Below are positions 5,883-13,775 of a stretch of DNA of 14,714 bases, one piece after another. The notes under the pieces are model-generated. The model ran no database searches, was not told the DNA's origin, and saw only the letters and a list, made by a program, of their open reading frames with translations. Position 1 is the stretch's first letter. The number at the start of each line of letters is the position of its first letter. Source of the DNA: Fibrobacter sp. (GTDB lineage Bacteria > Fibrobacterota > Fibrobacteria > Fibrobacterales > Fibrobacteraceae); contig JAFZOV010000133.1 of assembly GCA_017550445.1 (NCBI GenBank), positions 1 to 14,714 on the forward strand, read 5' to 3'. The position numbers and the translations under genes are program-made.

Positions 5883-6796
5883 CAAAAGGCTCACATGGCC
5901 TCGCGTTTTGGCACATACTTGCTATTGCGACGATTGCCTTTTGGGGAACGAGCTTTGTAAGCACGAAAGTGTTGTTGCACCACGGATTTTCCGCGGTGCA
6001 AATTTTTACGCTGCGTTTTGCGGTAACGTACTTGCTGTTGTTGGCGATAAGCCACAAGAAGTTCCGCAGCGAAAGCTGGAAGCACGAACTGATTCTGTTC
6101 TTTTGCGGCATTACGGGCTGCACGCTCTACTTCTGGGCGGAGAACACGGCGCTGACTCTTTCGCCTTCGAGTAACGTGTCGCTGATTGTCTGTACGAATC
6201 CGCTTTTGACGATGATTTTTGGCGGGCTCCTGTACAAGAGCGAACGCCTCTCTAGGCGGCAGATTCTGGGGTGCCTCGTCACGTTCGTAGGCATGGTGCT
6301 TGTGGTGCTGAATGGCAAGTTTATCTTGAAGCTTTCGCCCATAGGCGATTTGCTCGCGTTTACCTCGTCGGTGATGTGGGCTGCATATTCGTTGGTGGTG
6401 CGGCAGCTGAACGGCAAGTACAATTCGCTGTTCATTACGCGAAAGATGTTCTTTTACGGAACGCTCACGTCGATCCCGGCGCTGTTTATCGAAGCGGGTG
6501 GCGATACCGTCAAGGCGCTCGATATTCCGTGGCAGAATTTTATGGAGCCCGTAGTGGCGCTCAACTTCTTGTGCCTTACGGTGTTTTCGTCGCTGTTCGG
6601 TTACCTTATCTGGAACAAGGTGCTGAAGCAGCTTGGAACCGTACTTGCAAGCAACTACATTTACGCGATTCCGCTTGTGACGATCATTACCGCCGTCATT
6701 GCCTTAGGCGAGCATATTACGGCTGTCGCCTTGGCGGGAGCCGTGGCGATTGTTGCGGGTATGGTGATGGCGGAATGGAAAAGCCGGAAAAATTAA
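5843..6796 (+). CDS. DMT-superfamily transporter, EamA family
   Basis: The 317-residue protein is an inner-membrane protein made of two EamA repeats, about ten hydrophobic helices in total. First-repeat marks include AIATIAFWGTSFVSTKVLL, NVSLIVCTNPLLTMIFGGLLY and LGCLVTFVGMVLVVLNGKF. The second repeat begins about LSPIGDLLAFTSSVMWAAYS and ends with IYAIPLVTIITAVIALGEHI and a short basic tail (EWKSRKN). EamA proteins export or exchange small metabolites; the substrate cannot be told from sequence. The only standard start codon in frame is the ATG at 5843. It lies in the loop of the inverted heptad array and has no SD. The first ~24 residues (His/Pro/Thr-rich) are encoded by that repeat and precede the first helix, so the native N-terminus may have been replaced by the repeat or may use a rare start. 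The stop abuts the convergent DUF1653 stop. Confidence 0.88.
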   Translation: MNHFTPHIPHCTFTKGSHGLAFWHILAIATIAFWGTSFVSTKVLLHHGFSAVQIFTLRFAVTYLLLLAISHKKFRSESWKHELILFFCGITGCTLYFWAENTALTLSPSSNVSLIVCTNPLLTMIFGGLLYKSERLSRRQILGCLVTFVGMVLVVLNGKFILKLSPIGDLLAFTSSVMWAAYSLVVRQLNGKYNSLFITRKMFFYGTLTSIPALFIEAGGDTVKALDIPWQNFMEPVVALNFLCLTVFSSLFGYLIWNKVLKQLGTVLASNYIYAIPLVTIITAVIALGEHITAVALAGAVAIVAGMVMAEWKSRKN

Positions 6797-7039
6797 CTAG
6801 CCGATTTCGGTGAAGCGGTCTACGACGGTGCCGTCGGCGAGAGTGACTTTACTTTCGAAATCCTCGCGGGCGCGCACCCATAAAGTTCCCTTGGGGTGGT
6901 CGGGAGTCTCGTATTCGCTGCGATAGACCACGAGCGGCTTGACCGATTCACAGTCGAGAGCATCGGCGGTGACGACCGTGTAGATCATCGTTTCTTTTTT
7001 GTAGTGGCGGTAACGGTGATTGGCGATGGCTTTCGACAT
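6797..7039 (-). CDS. DUF1653 family small protein
   Basis: The 80-residue protein shows the DUF1653 signature. Near the N-terminus is HRYRHYKKETMIYTVV (GxYRHyKg-like), in the middle LVVYRSEYETPDHPKGTLWVR, and the end is VTLADGTVVDRFTEI. These small cytoplasmic beta-rich proteins have no established biochemical role. The gene is the last of the minus-strand operon, 18 nt downstream of the Nudix stop. The ATG at 7039 has a modest purine-rich AAGAGA upstream. Its TAG stop directly abuts the TAA of the convergent transporter gene (6796/6797), so no space remains for an intergenic terminator. Confidence 0.85.
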   Translation of the reverse strand: MSKAIANHRYRHYKKETMIYTVVTADALDCESVKPLVVYRSEYETPDHPKGTLWVRAREDFESKVTLADGTVVDRFTEIG

Positions 7040-7057
7040 ATATTCTCTTGCAAGTTC

Positions 7058-7594
7058 TTATTGGGCGTTATCTAGCAGCCACTGAAAGTCTTTCGGATGC
7101 TCTACGAATTTTTCGGGATGTATTTTATGCTTTGCGAAAAATTCCTCGCGTGTCATCCATACGAATCCGTCGACTTCGCCTGGTTGCGGCACCAGCGACT
7201 TTGCCTCTTCATCAGAAAGAACGATCTTGTAGACATCGTAATATTCGTTGTCGAGGTAAGTGCCGCCGTTCAACACACTTTCGTGTGTTGCCTCGAATAG
7301 GTATTCGAGGTCGCGCGAACTCTTGTGCACGCCCAGTTCTTCGCGCAGTTCGCGCACGGCGGCATTGATGCTGGTGTCACCCGCAGAGATGTGCCCTGCG
7401 CAGCTCGTGTCCAAAAGGCCGGGATTGTTCTCTTTTACGCGGGCGCGCTGCTGGAACAGAATTTTACCTTCGTTATTGAATGCCCATACATGAACCGTGC
7501 GGTGCCATAGGCCCTCGGCGTGAACCTTGGTGCGTCCGCAGGTGTAGCCTGCTGGCGTTCCGTCGGCATTCAATACGTCAATTTGTTCTTCCAT
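7058..7594 (-). CDS. Nudix hydrolase of the isopentenyl-diphosphate-isomerase-like subgroup
   Basis: The 178-residue protein carries a Nudix box at residues 67-89: GHISAGDTS, then AAVRELREELGV. It fits G-x5-E-x7-REUxEExGU except that the first Glu is Asp73. The metal-binding RELREE core (81-86) is intact, so hydrolase activity is likely. The N-terminus (DVLNADGTPAGYTCGRTKVH, then LWHRTVHVWAFN) and LFQQRARVKENNPGLLDTSCAGH are typical of the YfcD/IDI-like subgroup, whose natural substrates are usually unknown nucleoside- or prenyl-diphosphates. The ATG at 7594 lies inside the 3' end of the upstream kinase gene (17-nt overlap), with an AAGGA about 11 nt upstream, so translation is probably coupled. 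True IDI activity is unlikely to be assignable from this sequence. Confidence 0.88.
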   Translation of the reverse strand: MEEQIDVLNADGTPAGYTCGRTKVHAEGLWHRTVHVWAFNNEGKILFQQRARVKENNPGLLDTSCAGHISAGDTSINAAVRELREELGVHKSSRDLEYLFEATHESVLNGGTYLDNEYYDVYKIVLSDEEAKSLVPQPGEVDGFVWMTREEFFAKHKIHPEKFVEHPKDFQWLLDNAQ

Positions 7595-10064
7595 GGGACA
7601 TGCGTTCCTTTAGTTCATTGACAACTAGTCTGTATTCGCGCATCAGGTCTTCGTGTCGGACTCTAATATAGTCGTAGTCACCTTCGCTGCAGGCAAATTC
7701 CATCAACTTTGCGATACTTGCAATGTTGATCGCTCCGATAAACAGCGATGCGCTCTTTAGTGCCTGTACCATTAAGCGGTAGCTTTCAAAGTCTTCTTCC
7801 TTAAAAAGCTTGTTCAAGACGACATCGAATTCCTTTTCGACATAGACCATTATCTTTTTGCGGTAGAGAGCTTCGTTTCTTTCGCAACAGTATAGGCCTA
7901 CCGACGTGTCCAAAAGATCGTCCGGCAAATGTTCGGTCGTCTTTTTCGGCTCCACTTTTTTTACAGGCTTTTCTTCTGTTGCCACATCGACGATTTTTTC
8001 TTTTTGGGGTAATTCGTCGTATTGGTTTACCAGTTCTTTAGGCAGGTATTTTAACAGGATGGCGAACAGGGCGTCTTCGTGCACGGGCTTTGTCAAGAAA
8101 TCGGCGAAGCCCATGGTTTCGCAAATCGATTTTGCCGAGGCGTTGTCGTCTGCCGTAAGCATCACGATGGGGGTGTGCTTGTTGGGGTGATCGTCGAGCG
8201 TCTTCATGATGGTGAGAATATTCAAACCATCGATAATCGGCATCGTATGATCCAAGAAGATGATGTCGTAGTGGTTGCGCCTAAAGTTTTCGATGGCTTC
8301 CATGCCATTCGATACCGGGTCAAAGCGAGCGAAGGTCTCTTTCATGAGTCCGCTCATGACTCGTAAATTCATGGGCACATCGTCAATGGCGAGAATCGAT
8401 GCGTTGGGCGCGTAGAAATGAATGGACTTGTTTTCGGATGCCTGCACAAACTCGTTGTAGCGCGTCTTGAAGTCGCCCATCAATTCGTTCTTTACCACCT
8501 TTTGGGGAATGGTGATTTCGACTACCGGTATGCCGTCGGCAATGAGGCTGTTCTTGATTTCGCCACCCAAGGCGATTACGAGCATCTTCACCAGCGAAAG
8601 GGATGGACCTGTCCAATTGACGCCGGCATCGGGAATGTCGATGACCAAGTTGATTTTCTGGCTAGTGATGGTTTCGTCCTCGCTTTCAATCCAGTGGTAG
8701 CCTATTTGGATAATGTTGGCTCCGTTTACCACGAGGTGTTCGGCGTTGAACAGGATGTTGCTTATAATCTGCTGCAAGCGGGATTCATCGCCCTCAAGAT
8801 GCGTCGGAATCGACGAATCGACCAGTAACTCGAATTCTGCATTTTTCTTGCGATGGCGTGCTGCGTTAAGGCTATCGCACAGGACGGCGAACAGGTCGTA
8901 TTCCTTGATAGAAATATCGAGACTGTTTGTGCGGATTTTGTTCATGTCCAAAATGTCGTTGGACAGCAAAAGCAGCTGCTGTCCGGAGGCCCGCATGTCG
9001 GCAATATATTCCTTGAGCGAAGGGTCTGCAGATTCCCTTAGTACGATAGCGCCCATGTTCAAAACGTTCATTGCGGGTTCGCGAATATCCTGTCCCACCG
9101 ATTCCATCATGCGTAAGCGTTCCAGTTCGTCGCTTGCCAAATGGCTTTTTAAGTTGTATTCGCGTTGCTTTCGTGTCAAGAAGAATCGGATGCCTAGACC
9201 GGTCAAGAACAAGAGCATCAGGAGTCCTACAACCCAGAATACCAGGAAGGACAAACGATCCAGACCGTCAGAGACATCTTCGGCGGAGACCATTCCTGCA
9301 AGCGTGAAGTCGTTGTTCTTCAGCTTTGCCATGTAGAAGTAATAGGTCTCGTTGCCGATAAGAAGGCTCCTCGATGTCGCAAGGCCGTGATCCAGGTCTT
9401 GACGGAGCTTTATGTAGATCTTGTCGATGTCGGTGTTTTCCCAAATGGAGTCGTTATGCCATTCGCCGGTGTTGTTCTGAATCAAAACCTTGCCGTCGTT
9501 ATCGATAATCTGGGCGAAGCATTTTCTGTCAAAGCAGTCTACATCGAAGAAATCGTTAATTGGAATCTTGTTGTATCGCTGGTACAATACAAAGCGGACG
9601 TTGAGGCGGTTATAGACGGGAACGCCCAGCATGATTCCCATTGCCTCGTTGTAGCAAATGGATTGTTTGCCACGGAAGGATGTCATGATGCAACGATAAT
9701 TTTCGTCAGCCAGAATAAATGTCGAATCGTTGGTGTGGACGGTTCCGTCTAAAGAGATGAGTCCGTAACTGACATTTTCGCCTTTCAAATCTGAAAGGGC
9801 CAAGAAATCTTCGATGCGTGAACCGTCCGCTTCGATTTTGCGTGCAATCATCGAAAGGGTGTTCTGGCGCATGTGCAGCTTTTCATTTGCGAGGTCGGCG
9901 ATCAAGACGGCTTGCTGCGAAACCTGCTTAGAAACGTAAACGTTCAGTAGGGTATCTAGCTTTACTCGGAGCAGTACGCAAACAAGGCACAGTACGAATA
10001 CGATGGCGGCAAGCCATACCACCATCTTGATGTTGATTCTTGTACTTCTAGGGCTTAATTCCAT
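7578..10064 (-). CDS. Hybrid sensor kinase B: membrane sensor, degenerate DHp and ATPase, intact receiver, HPt lacking His
   Basis: This 828-residue membrane protein has helices at about 14-32 and 272-295. They enclose a ~240-residue periplasmic sensor that is probably Cache-like, with PAS-like strands GLISLDGTVHTNDS and FAQIIDNDGKVLIQ. The H-box reads ESVGQDIREP: Gln325 (bases 9090-9092) replaces the phospho-acceptor His. The ATPase keeps GDESRLQQIISNILFNA (425-441), but the G1 and G2 boxes are lost (IPDAGVNW, GPSLSLVK), so ATP binding is doubtful. The receiver (about 555-675) is complete: D561, D562, FLDHTMP with D605, T637 and K659. In the C-terminal HPt-like helices Gln767 replaces the usual His (MVQALKSASLFIGA). 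The ATG at 10064 has AAGGGAG 6 nt upstream and overlaps the BMP gene by 17 nt. It looks like a pseudokinase paralogue of kinase A. Confidence 0.88.
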   Translation of the reverse strand: MELSPRSTRINIKMVVWLAAIVFVLCLVCVLLRVKLDTLLNVYVSKQVSQQAVLIADLANEKLHMRQNTLSMIARKIEADGSRIEDFLALSDLKGENVSYGLISLDGTVHTNDSTFILADENYRCIMTSFRGKQSICYNEAMGIMLGVPVYNRLNVRFVLYQRYNKIPINDFFDVDCFDRKCFAQIIDNDGKVLIQNNTGEWHNDSIWENTDIDKIYIKLRQDLDHGLATSRSLLIGNETYYFYMAKLKNNDFTLAGMVSAEDVSDGLDRLSFLVFWVVGLLMLLFLTGLGIRFFLTRKQREYNLKSHLASDELERLRMMESVGQDIREPAMNVLNMGAIVLRESADPSLKEYIADMRASGQQLLLLSNDILDMNKIRTNSLDISIKEYDLFAVLCDSLNAARHRKKNAEFELLVDSSIPTHLEGDESRLQQIISNILFNAEHLVVNGANIIQIGYHWIESEDETITSQKINLVIDIPDAGVNWTGPSLSLVKMLVIALGGEIKNSLIADGIPVVEITIPQKVVKNELMGDFKTRYNEFVQASENKSIHFYAPNASILAIDDVPMNLRVMSGLMKETFARFDPVSNGMEAIENFRRNHYDIIFLDHTMPIIDGLNILTIMKTLDDHPNKHTPIVMLTADDNASAKSICETMGFADFLTKPVHEDALFAILLKYLPKELVNQYDELPQKEKIVDVATEEKPVKKVEPKKTTEHLPDDLLDTSVGLYCCERNEALYRKKIMVYVEKEFDVVLNKLFKEEDFESYRLMVQALKSASLFIGAINIASIAKLMEFACSEGDYDYIRVRHEDLMREYRLVVNELKERMSHGRTN

Positions 10065-11145
10065 CGACTACTCCCTTGACGTACCAATCAAATTGATTTA
10101 GCATGGCGTCGTCGGTCATGCTTTCTCCCTCGCCTATGCGGATATTGCCCTGATTGTCTTCAATCGGGCCATAGAACACGTCGAACTTTCCTTGAGTCAG
10201 CCTAAGCTTCTCGATTTCTACGGCTTGGCGAACGGTGTCTTCTACATTCTTGGTTAAATCGGATAGTTCCATGATGCCGCTTTCGAGGCCGAGCCAGTAG
10301 GACTTGCCTTCGAATTTGTCCTGCATGATTTCTCGAATTTTCGGGATATAGAAATTCTCCCATCGCCAAACGGGGGCGGTCAAGAAATGTTCAGGGAATC
10401 TTCTGGAGTTGTCCCTGTTGTAGCCGATAATCCATATGCCCTTGTCGTCTGCAATTTCGTAGGGAGACAAGGCATCTACATGGGTTGCCAGGACGTCGAT
10501 GTTATGCTTGTCTAAAAGGTCGCGGGTGGCGTCTGCTGCCATGGATTCGTCGGTCCAGGAGCCTGCCCAGCTGACATATACTTTTGCGTTGGGGTTGACT
10601 CTTTGCACGCCGAGGGCAAAGGCGTTGATGCCGCGGTTGACTTCTGAAATGTTGAACCCTGCCACGTATCCGATTTCGTTTGTCTTTGTCTTGAATCCGG
10701 CAACGATTCCCGAAAGATAACGTAGCTGATACATGCGTCCAAAAAAGGTGGACAGGTTTGTTGCTGTCTGAAGCCCCGTGGCATGCAGGAACTTGGTTTC
10801 GGGGTGGTTCCTTGCAACAGCCAATACCGCTTCGCCAAAACCAAAAGAATTTGCGATAATGGTTTTTGCCCCGTTCTGGATGGCTTGTTCCATAATGGAT
10901 TGTGCCGTTGAATCGATAGGCACGTTTTCGTAATAGGCAACTTCGAGATTCAGCAGCTTTTCGGCTTTTTGGATTGCTTCGTAATGGGTCTCGTTCCAAC
11001 TGTGGTCATTACGGAGTCCAGCCAGAATCATGGCTACCCGGAATTTTGTTTCGTCATTCTGGGCTTCTGCTTCGGGGCTGAACATGAGTAACATTCCGAT
11101 AATCATGGCGAGCGCTATTGTAGATGCTAGGACGGTCCATTTCAT
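10048..11145 (-). CDS. BMP-family (Med/PnrA-like) periplasmic binding protein
   Basis: The 365-residue protein has a Sec signal peptide (MKWTVLASTIALAMIIGMLL, likely cut after AEA at residue 28) and no lipobox Cys, so it should be soluble in the periplasm. The mature part matches the BMP family (PF02608): VAMILAGLRNDHSWNETHYE, then AKTIIANSFGFGEAVLAVA, EIGYVAGFNISEVNRGINAF, VYVSWAGSWTDESMAADATR and GIWIIGYNRDNSR followed by LTAPVWRWENFYIPKI. Known relatives bind nucleosides or other small heterocycles for ABC importers. No permease or ATPase gene is present here. Instead the gene sits between two membrane sensor kinases and overlaps both (ATGA, 4 nt, with A; 17 nt with B). I infer that it presents its ligand to their periplasmic domains, as LuxP and TorT do for their kinases. 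The ligand is unknown. Confidence 0.9.
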   Translation of the reverse strand: MKWTVLASTIALAMIIGMLLMFSPEAEAQNDETKFRVAMILAGLRNDHSWNETHYEAIQKAEKLLNLEVAYYENVPIDSTAQSIMEQAIQNGAKTIIANSFGFGEAVLAVARNHPETKFLHATGLQTATNLSTFFGRMYQLRYLSGIVAGFKTKTNEIGYVAGFNISEVNRGINAFALGVQRVNPNAKVYVSWAGSWTDESMAADATRDLLDKHNIDVLATHVDALSPYEIADDKGIWIIGYNRDNSRRFPEHFLTAPVWRWENFYIPKIREIMQDKFEGKSYWLGLESGIMELSDLTKNVEDTVRQAVEIEKLRLTQGKFDVFYGPIEDNQGNIRIGEGESMTDDAMLNQFDWYVKGVVDGIKP

Positions 11146-13775
11146 CGTTCTTCAAGCCCCTTCTGGATGTTTTCAATCAGCTCTGTATGTAAAGCCATTG
11201 CCAGGTCATGGTTTTCATGAATGACCTTCAGTCGAGATTCTTGACTTGCGGTTTCCAGATTGCGGAATTTTTCTGCCATGGAGGTGGCGCCAATTGCAAT
11301 CGAAGAATCGTATAGAACGTGCATGTAAAAGCGGTAGTTGTCCCAGTCGGAGTTTCTGTAGCACGCGTCTACGTTTCTGCACAGCGGGGAACCGACGTAT
11401 TCCTGCAACATTTCTACGTATATTTCTTCGTCGTCGGCGCAGTAATTCAGGCCGGCCTTTATGTCTAGGAAATCAGCGAAGTTCTTGAACCGTTCGAGCG
11501 GAGTGGCCGCAGTTACCGGGCGCAGTTCAATATCGTCGTCATCGAATGTGGATTCAATTTGGTTGTTGGGCGCGTTGACTGCATTTGTCGAAGGTGTTAC
11601 CGGTTCGCTCAGGTCTTCGGGGGTAAGCACCAGCTGTTTCGGCAGATACCATTTCAGCGTACGGCGCAGGTCCCGCTCCTTCAGGGGCTTTAGCAGGTAA
11701 TCGGTGAAACCTTCGGCCAGGAAGGTGTCCTTCGTGAGCGTTTCGCCTTCCGATACCAAAGCGATAACGGGCGTGTCCTTGTTGGGGAACTTGTCCATCA
11801 TCTTCATTTTTCTAAAGACATCTACGCCGTCCATGACGGGCATCATGTGGTCCAAGAAAATCAGGTCGTAATGTCTGGATTCTACCAACTGCAAGCACTG
11901 GTGCCCGCTAAGCGCTTCGTCAATCTTTACTTGGGAATTCTTCAAGAATCCGCGGAACATCTTGAGGTTCAGTTCCACGTCGTCGACAATCAGGATTCTT
12001 GCTTCGGGGGCCAGGAATACTTCCGCTTTTTCTTTATTCATGCGTGTTGCGTTCCTGTAGCGCATCGCGAAGTCGCCCATGGGTTCCGAATTTAACACCA
12101 GTTGCGGAATTTCAACCAGGAACGAAGAACCTTCGCCATAGCGGCTATTGATGGTCATGTGGCCGCCGCATTTTGTCAGGAGCTCCTGCGTAAGGCTTAG
12201 GCCAAGACCCATTCCCTCGACATCGTAATTTTTAGCAGAACTGTCCTGAATATATTTTTTGAAAATGGAATTTCGCTCTTCTTTGCGGATGCCGATACCG
12301 GTGTCCTTGACGGCGATCTTTAGCATGATATAATCGTCGGTCTGGAGCGTTCCAATGGGCGGTACGTTGTCGAATCCGACGAACAGCGATACGCCGCCTA
12401 CTTCAGTAAACTTGATGGCGTTGGAAAGTAGGTTGTTGATAATTTGGATGATTCGGTTTTCGTCGCCCCACAAGCAAGAAGGAATGTCGGGGTCGCAGTC
12501 GATGTGGAATGTCAAGCCCTTTGCTTTGGTCTTCGGCTCGTTCTCGTTGTAACATTCCTGCAAAATGGTGAATACTTCGTATTCCATGGACTCGATGCTT
12601 AAACGACCGGATTCAATCTTGGTAACGTCTAGGACATCGTTTACTAACGAGAGGACACTTTGGCCAGCACTCTGGATATTGTTGGTGTATTCCTTCATGT
12701 TGTCATCGTGCAGGTCCTTTTGCACAATGGAATTCATGCCGAGAATACCGTTGATAGCCGAGCGGATTTCTCGACTCATGCTTGTGAGGAATGCTGTTTT
12801 GGAATTGCTGACGCGGATCAGCTGTATATGCTTTGCGAATGCGGCTGTGATTAGAATGACAAACAGTAAGAGCGCGAGGAAAGCGATAATAGCGTCACGC
12901 AAAATGGCCCAGTTCAGGTTTTTCCAAAGAAGTCGTTCTTCTACCAGGCGTACCACGTACCATTCATTTTGTATAAGCGTTGAAAATACGCGATAGTCCT
13001 TGCCTCTTAGGTTAAAAGCAAAAGGCTCGTTACCAGCAAGTGAAATGTTACGTGCCAGCTTTTCTTCGTCTGTGCCCCAGAATTCTGCAGACAGATAGTT
13101 GCGGCCATTTTGGGTAATATCGGTATGGGAAATGACCGTGCCCTTCTTGTCGATAATGACTTGCATGTCGGACAGGTCGCTCTTCTTGACATTTGCAAGC
13201 ATGTCCTTCAAGTACAGGTCGATAGCGAAAACGCTTTTCTTATCCGAAAGGCGCAAGCTGATGGTTACCACCTGTTCGCCACTATAGGGATTCAAGTGTG
13301 TCGGGATTAGGGCGATTTTGTCTTTTTCTGTTGGGGCGTTCTGGTACCACGGACGATTCGAGGGTACATAACCTACGGCTGGAGTCCAGCGTCCGCCGTA
13401 AAAAAATTCTTCGCGCAAAAGACCGAACATGCTACACAAGGTAAAATCGTTCGAGTGCTTGTAATATTCCGCTTCGGAAACAAACAGCGATTCAATCTGC
13501 GCCTGCGTGGCTCCATGTTCCAAGCTCTTTTCTGCTATGCGCGAAGTAATACGCAGTATGGATTCGCCTCGTGCCAAGAAACCGTTGATGGCTTCGGCAT
13601 TTTTTTCGTTGGAAAGGGTGCCTGCAAGTAGAGTTGTTTGCTTGACCGTTTCTACGTAATCTCTGAGCATGTATACGCTCACTGCGGAAAGGCCTAAGCC
13701 TACCGCAATAAAGATTACTCCGTAAAAAGCCTTTAAGCGATTTTCGCTTTCTATAGTCTTGAAGAACACAATCAA
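11142..13775 (-). CDS. Hybrid sensor kinase A: dCache sensor, DHp lacking His, intact ATPase, receiver and HPt
   Basis: The protein has 877 residues with membrane helices at about 17-36 and 292-314. The periplasmic part is a dCache domain: GYVPSNRPWYQNAP, PYSGEQVVTISLRL and VFAIDLYLKDM. Y136, R141, W143, Y144, Y164 and D186 resemble the dCache amino-acid-binding motif as I recall it. The H-box reads FLTSMSREIRSAINGILGM: Arg335 (bases 12771-12773) replaces the catalytic His and Ala340 the Pro. The ATPase is complete: GDENRIIQIINNLLSNA, DTGIGI (491-496) and GMGLGLS (521-527). The receiver has D598, D599 and FLDHMMP with D642 and K696, but Val674 at the usual Thr/Ser place, Ser675 next to it. 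The HPt keeps His819 (MHVLYDSSIAIGA). The start is either TTG 13775 or GTG 13769; neither has an SD. A TATATT at 13781-13776 would favour a leaderless GTG. Confidence 0.9.
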   Translation of the reverse strand: MIVFFKTIESENRLKAFYGVIFIAVGLGLSAVSVYMLRDYVETVKQTTLLAGTLSNEKNAEAINGFLARGESILRITSRIAEKSLEHGATQAQIESLFVSEAEYYKHSNDFTLCSMFGLLREEFFYGGRWTPAVGYVPSNRPWYQNAPTEKDKIALIPTHLNPYSGEQVVTISLRLSDKKSVFAIDLYLKDMLANVKKSDLSDMQVIIDKKGTVISHTDITQNGRNYLSAEFWGTDEEKLARNISLAGNEPFAFNLRGKDYRVFSTLIQNEWYVVRLVEERLLWKNLNWAILRDAIIAFLALLLFVILITAAFAKHIQLIRVSNSKTAFLTSMSREIRSAINGILGMNSIVQKDLHDDNMKEYTNNIQSAGQSVLSLVNDVLDVTKIESGRLSIESMEYEVFTILQECYNENEPKTKAKGLTFHIDCDPDIPSCLWGDENRIIQIINNLLSNAIKFTEVGGVSLFVGFDNVPPIGTLQTDDYIMLKIAVKDTGIGIRKEERNSIFKKYIQDSSAKNYDVEGMGLGLSLTQELLTKCGGHMTINSRYGEGSSFLVEIPQLVLNSEPMGDFAMRYRNATRMNKEKAEVFLAPEARILIVDDVELNLKMFRGFLKNSQVKIDEALSGHQCLQLVESRHYDLIFLDHMMPVMDGVDVFRKMKMMDKFPNKDTPVIALVSEGETLTKDTFLAEGFTDYLLKPLKERDLRRTLKWYLPKQLVLTPEDLSEPVTPSTNAVNAPNNQIESTFDDDDIELRPVTAATPLERFKNFADFLDIKAGLNYCADDEEIYVEMLQEYVGSPLCRNVDACYRNSDWDNYRFYMHVLYDSSIAIGATSMAEKFRNLETASQESRLKVIHENHDLAMALHTELIENIQKGLEER

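Noticed and set aside
7058..7594. Isopentenyl-diphosphate isomerase (idi)
   Set aside because: The subgroup resemblance is real, but the complete Nudix REUxEE core and general features fit YfcD-like hydrolases, and no isoprenoid gene is nearby.
10048..11145. BMP protein as the binding subunit of a local ABC importer
   Set aside because: No ATPase or permease gene lies on either side within the operon; both neighbours are sensor kinases.
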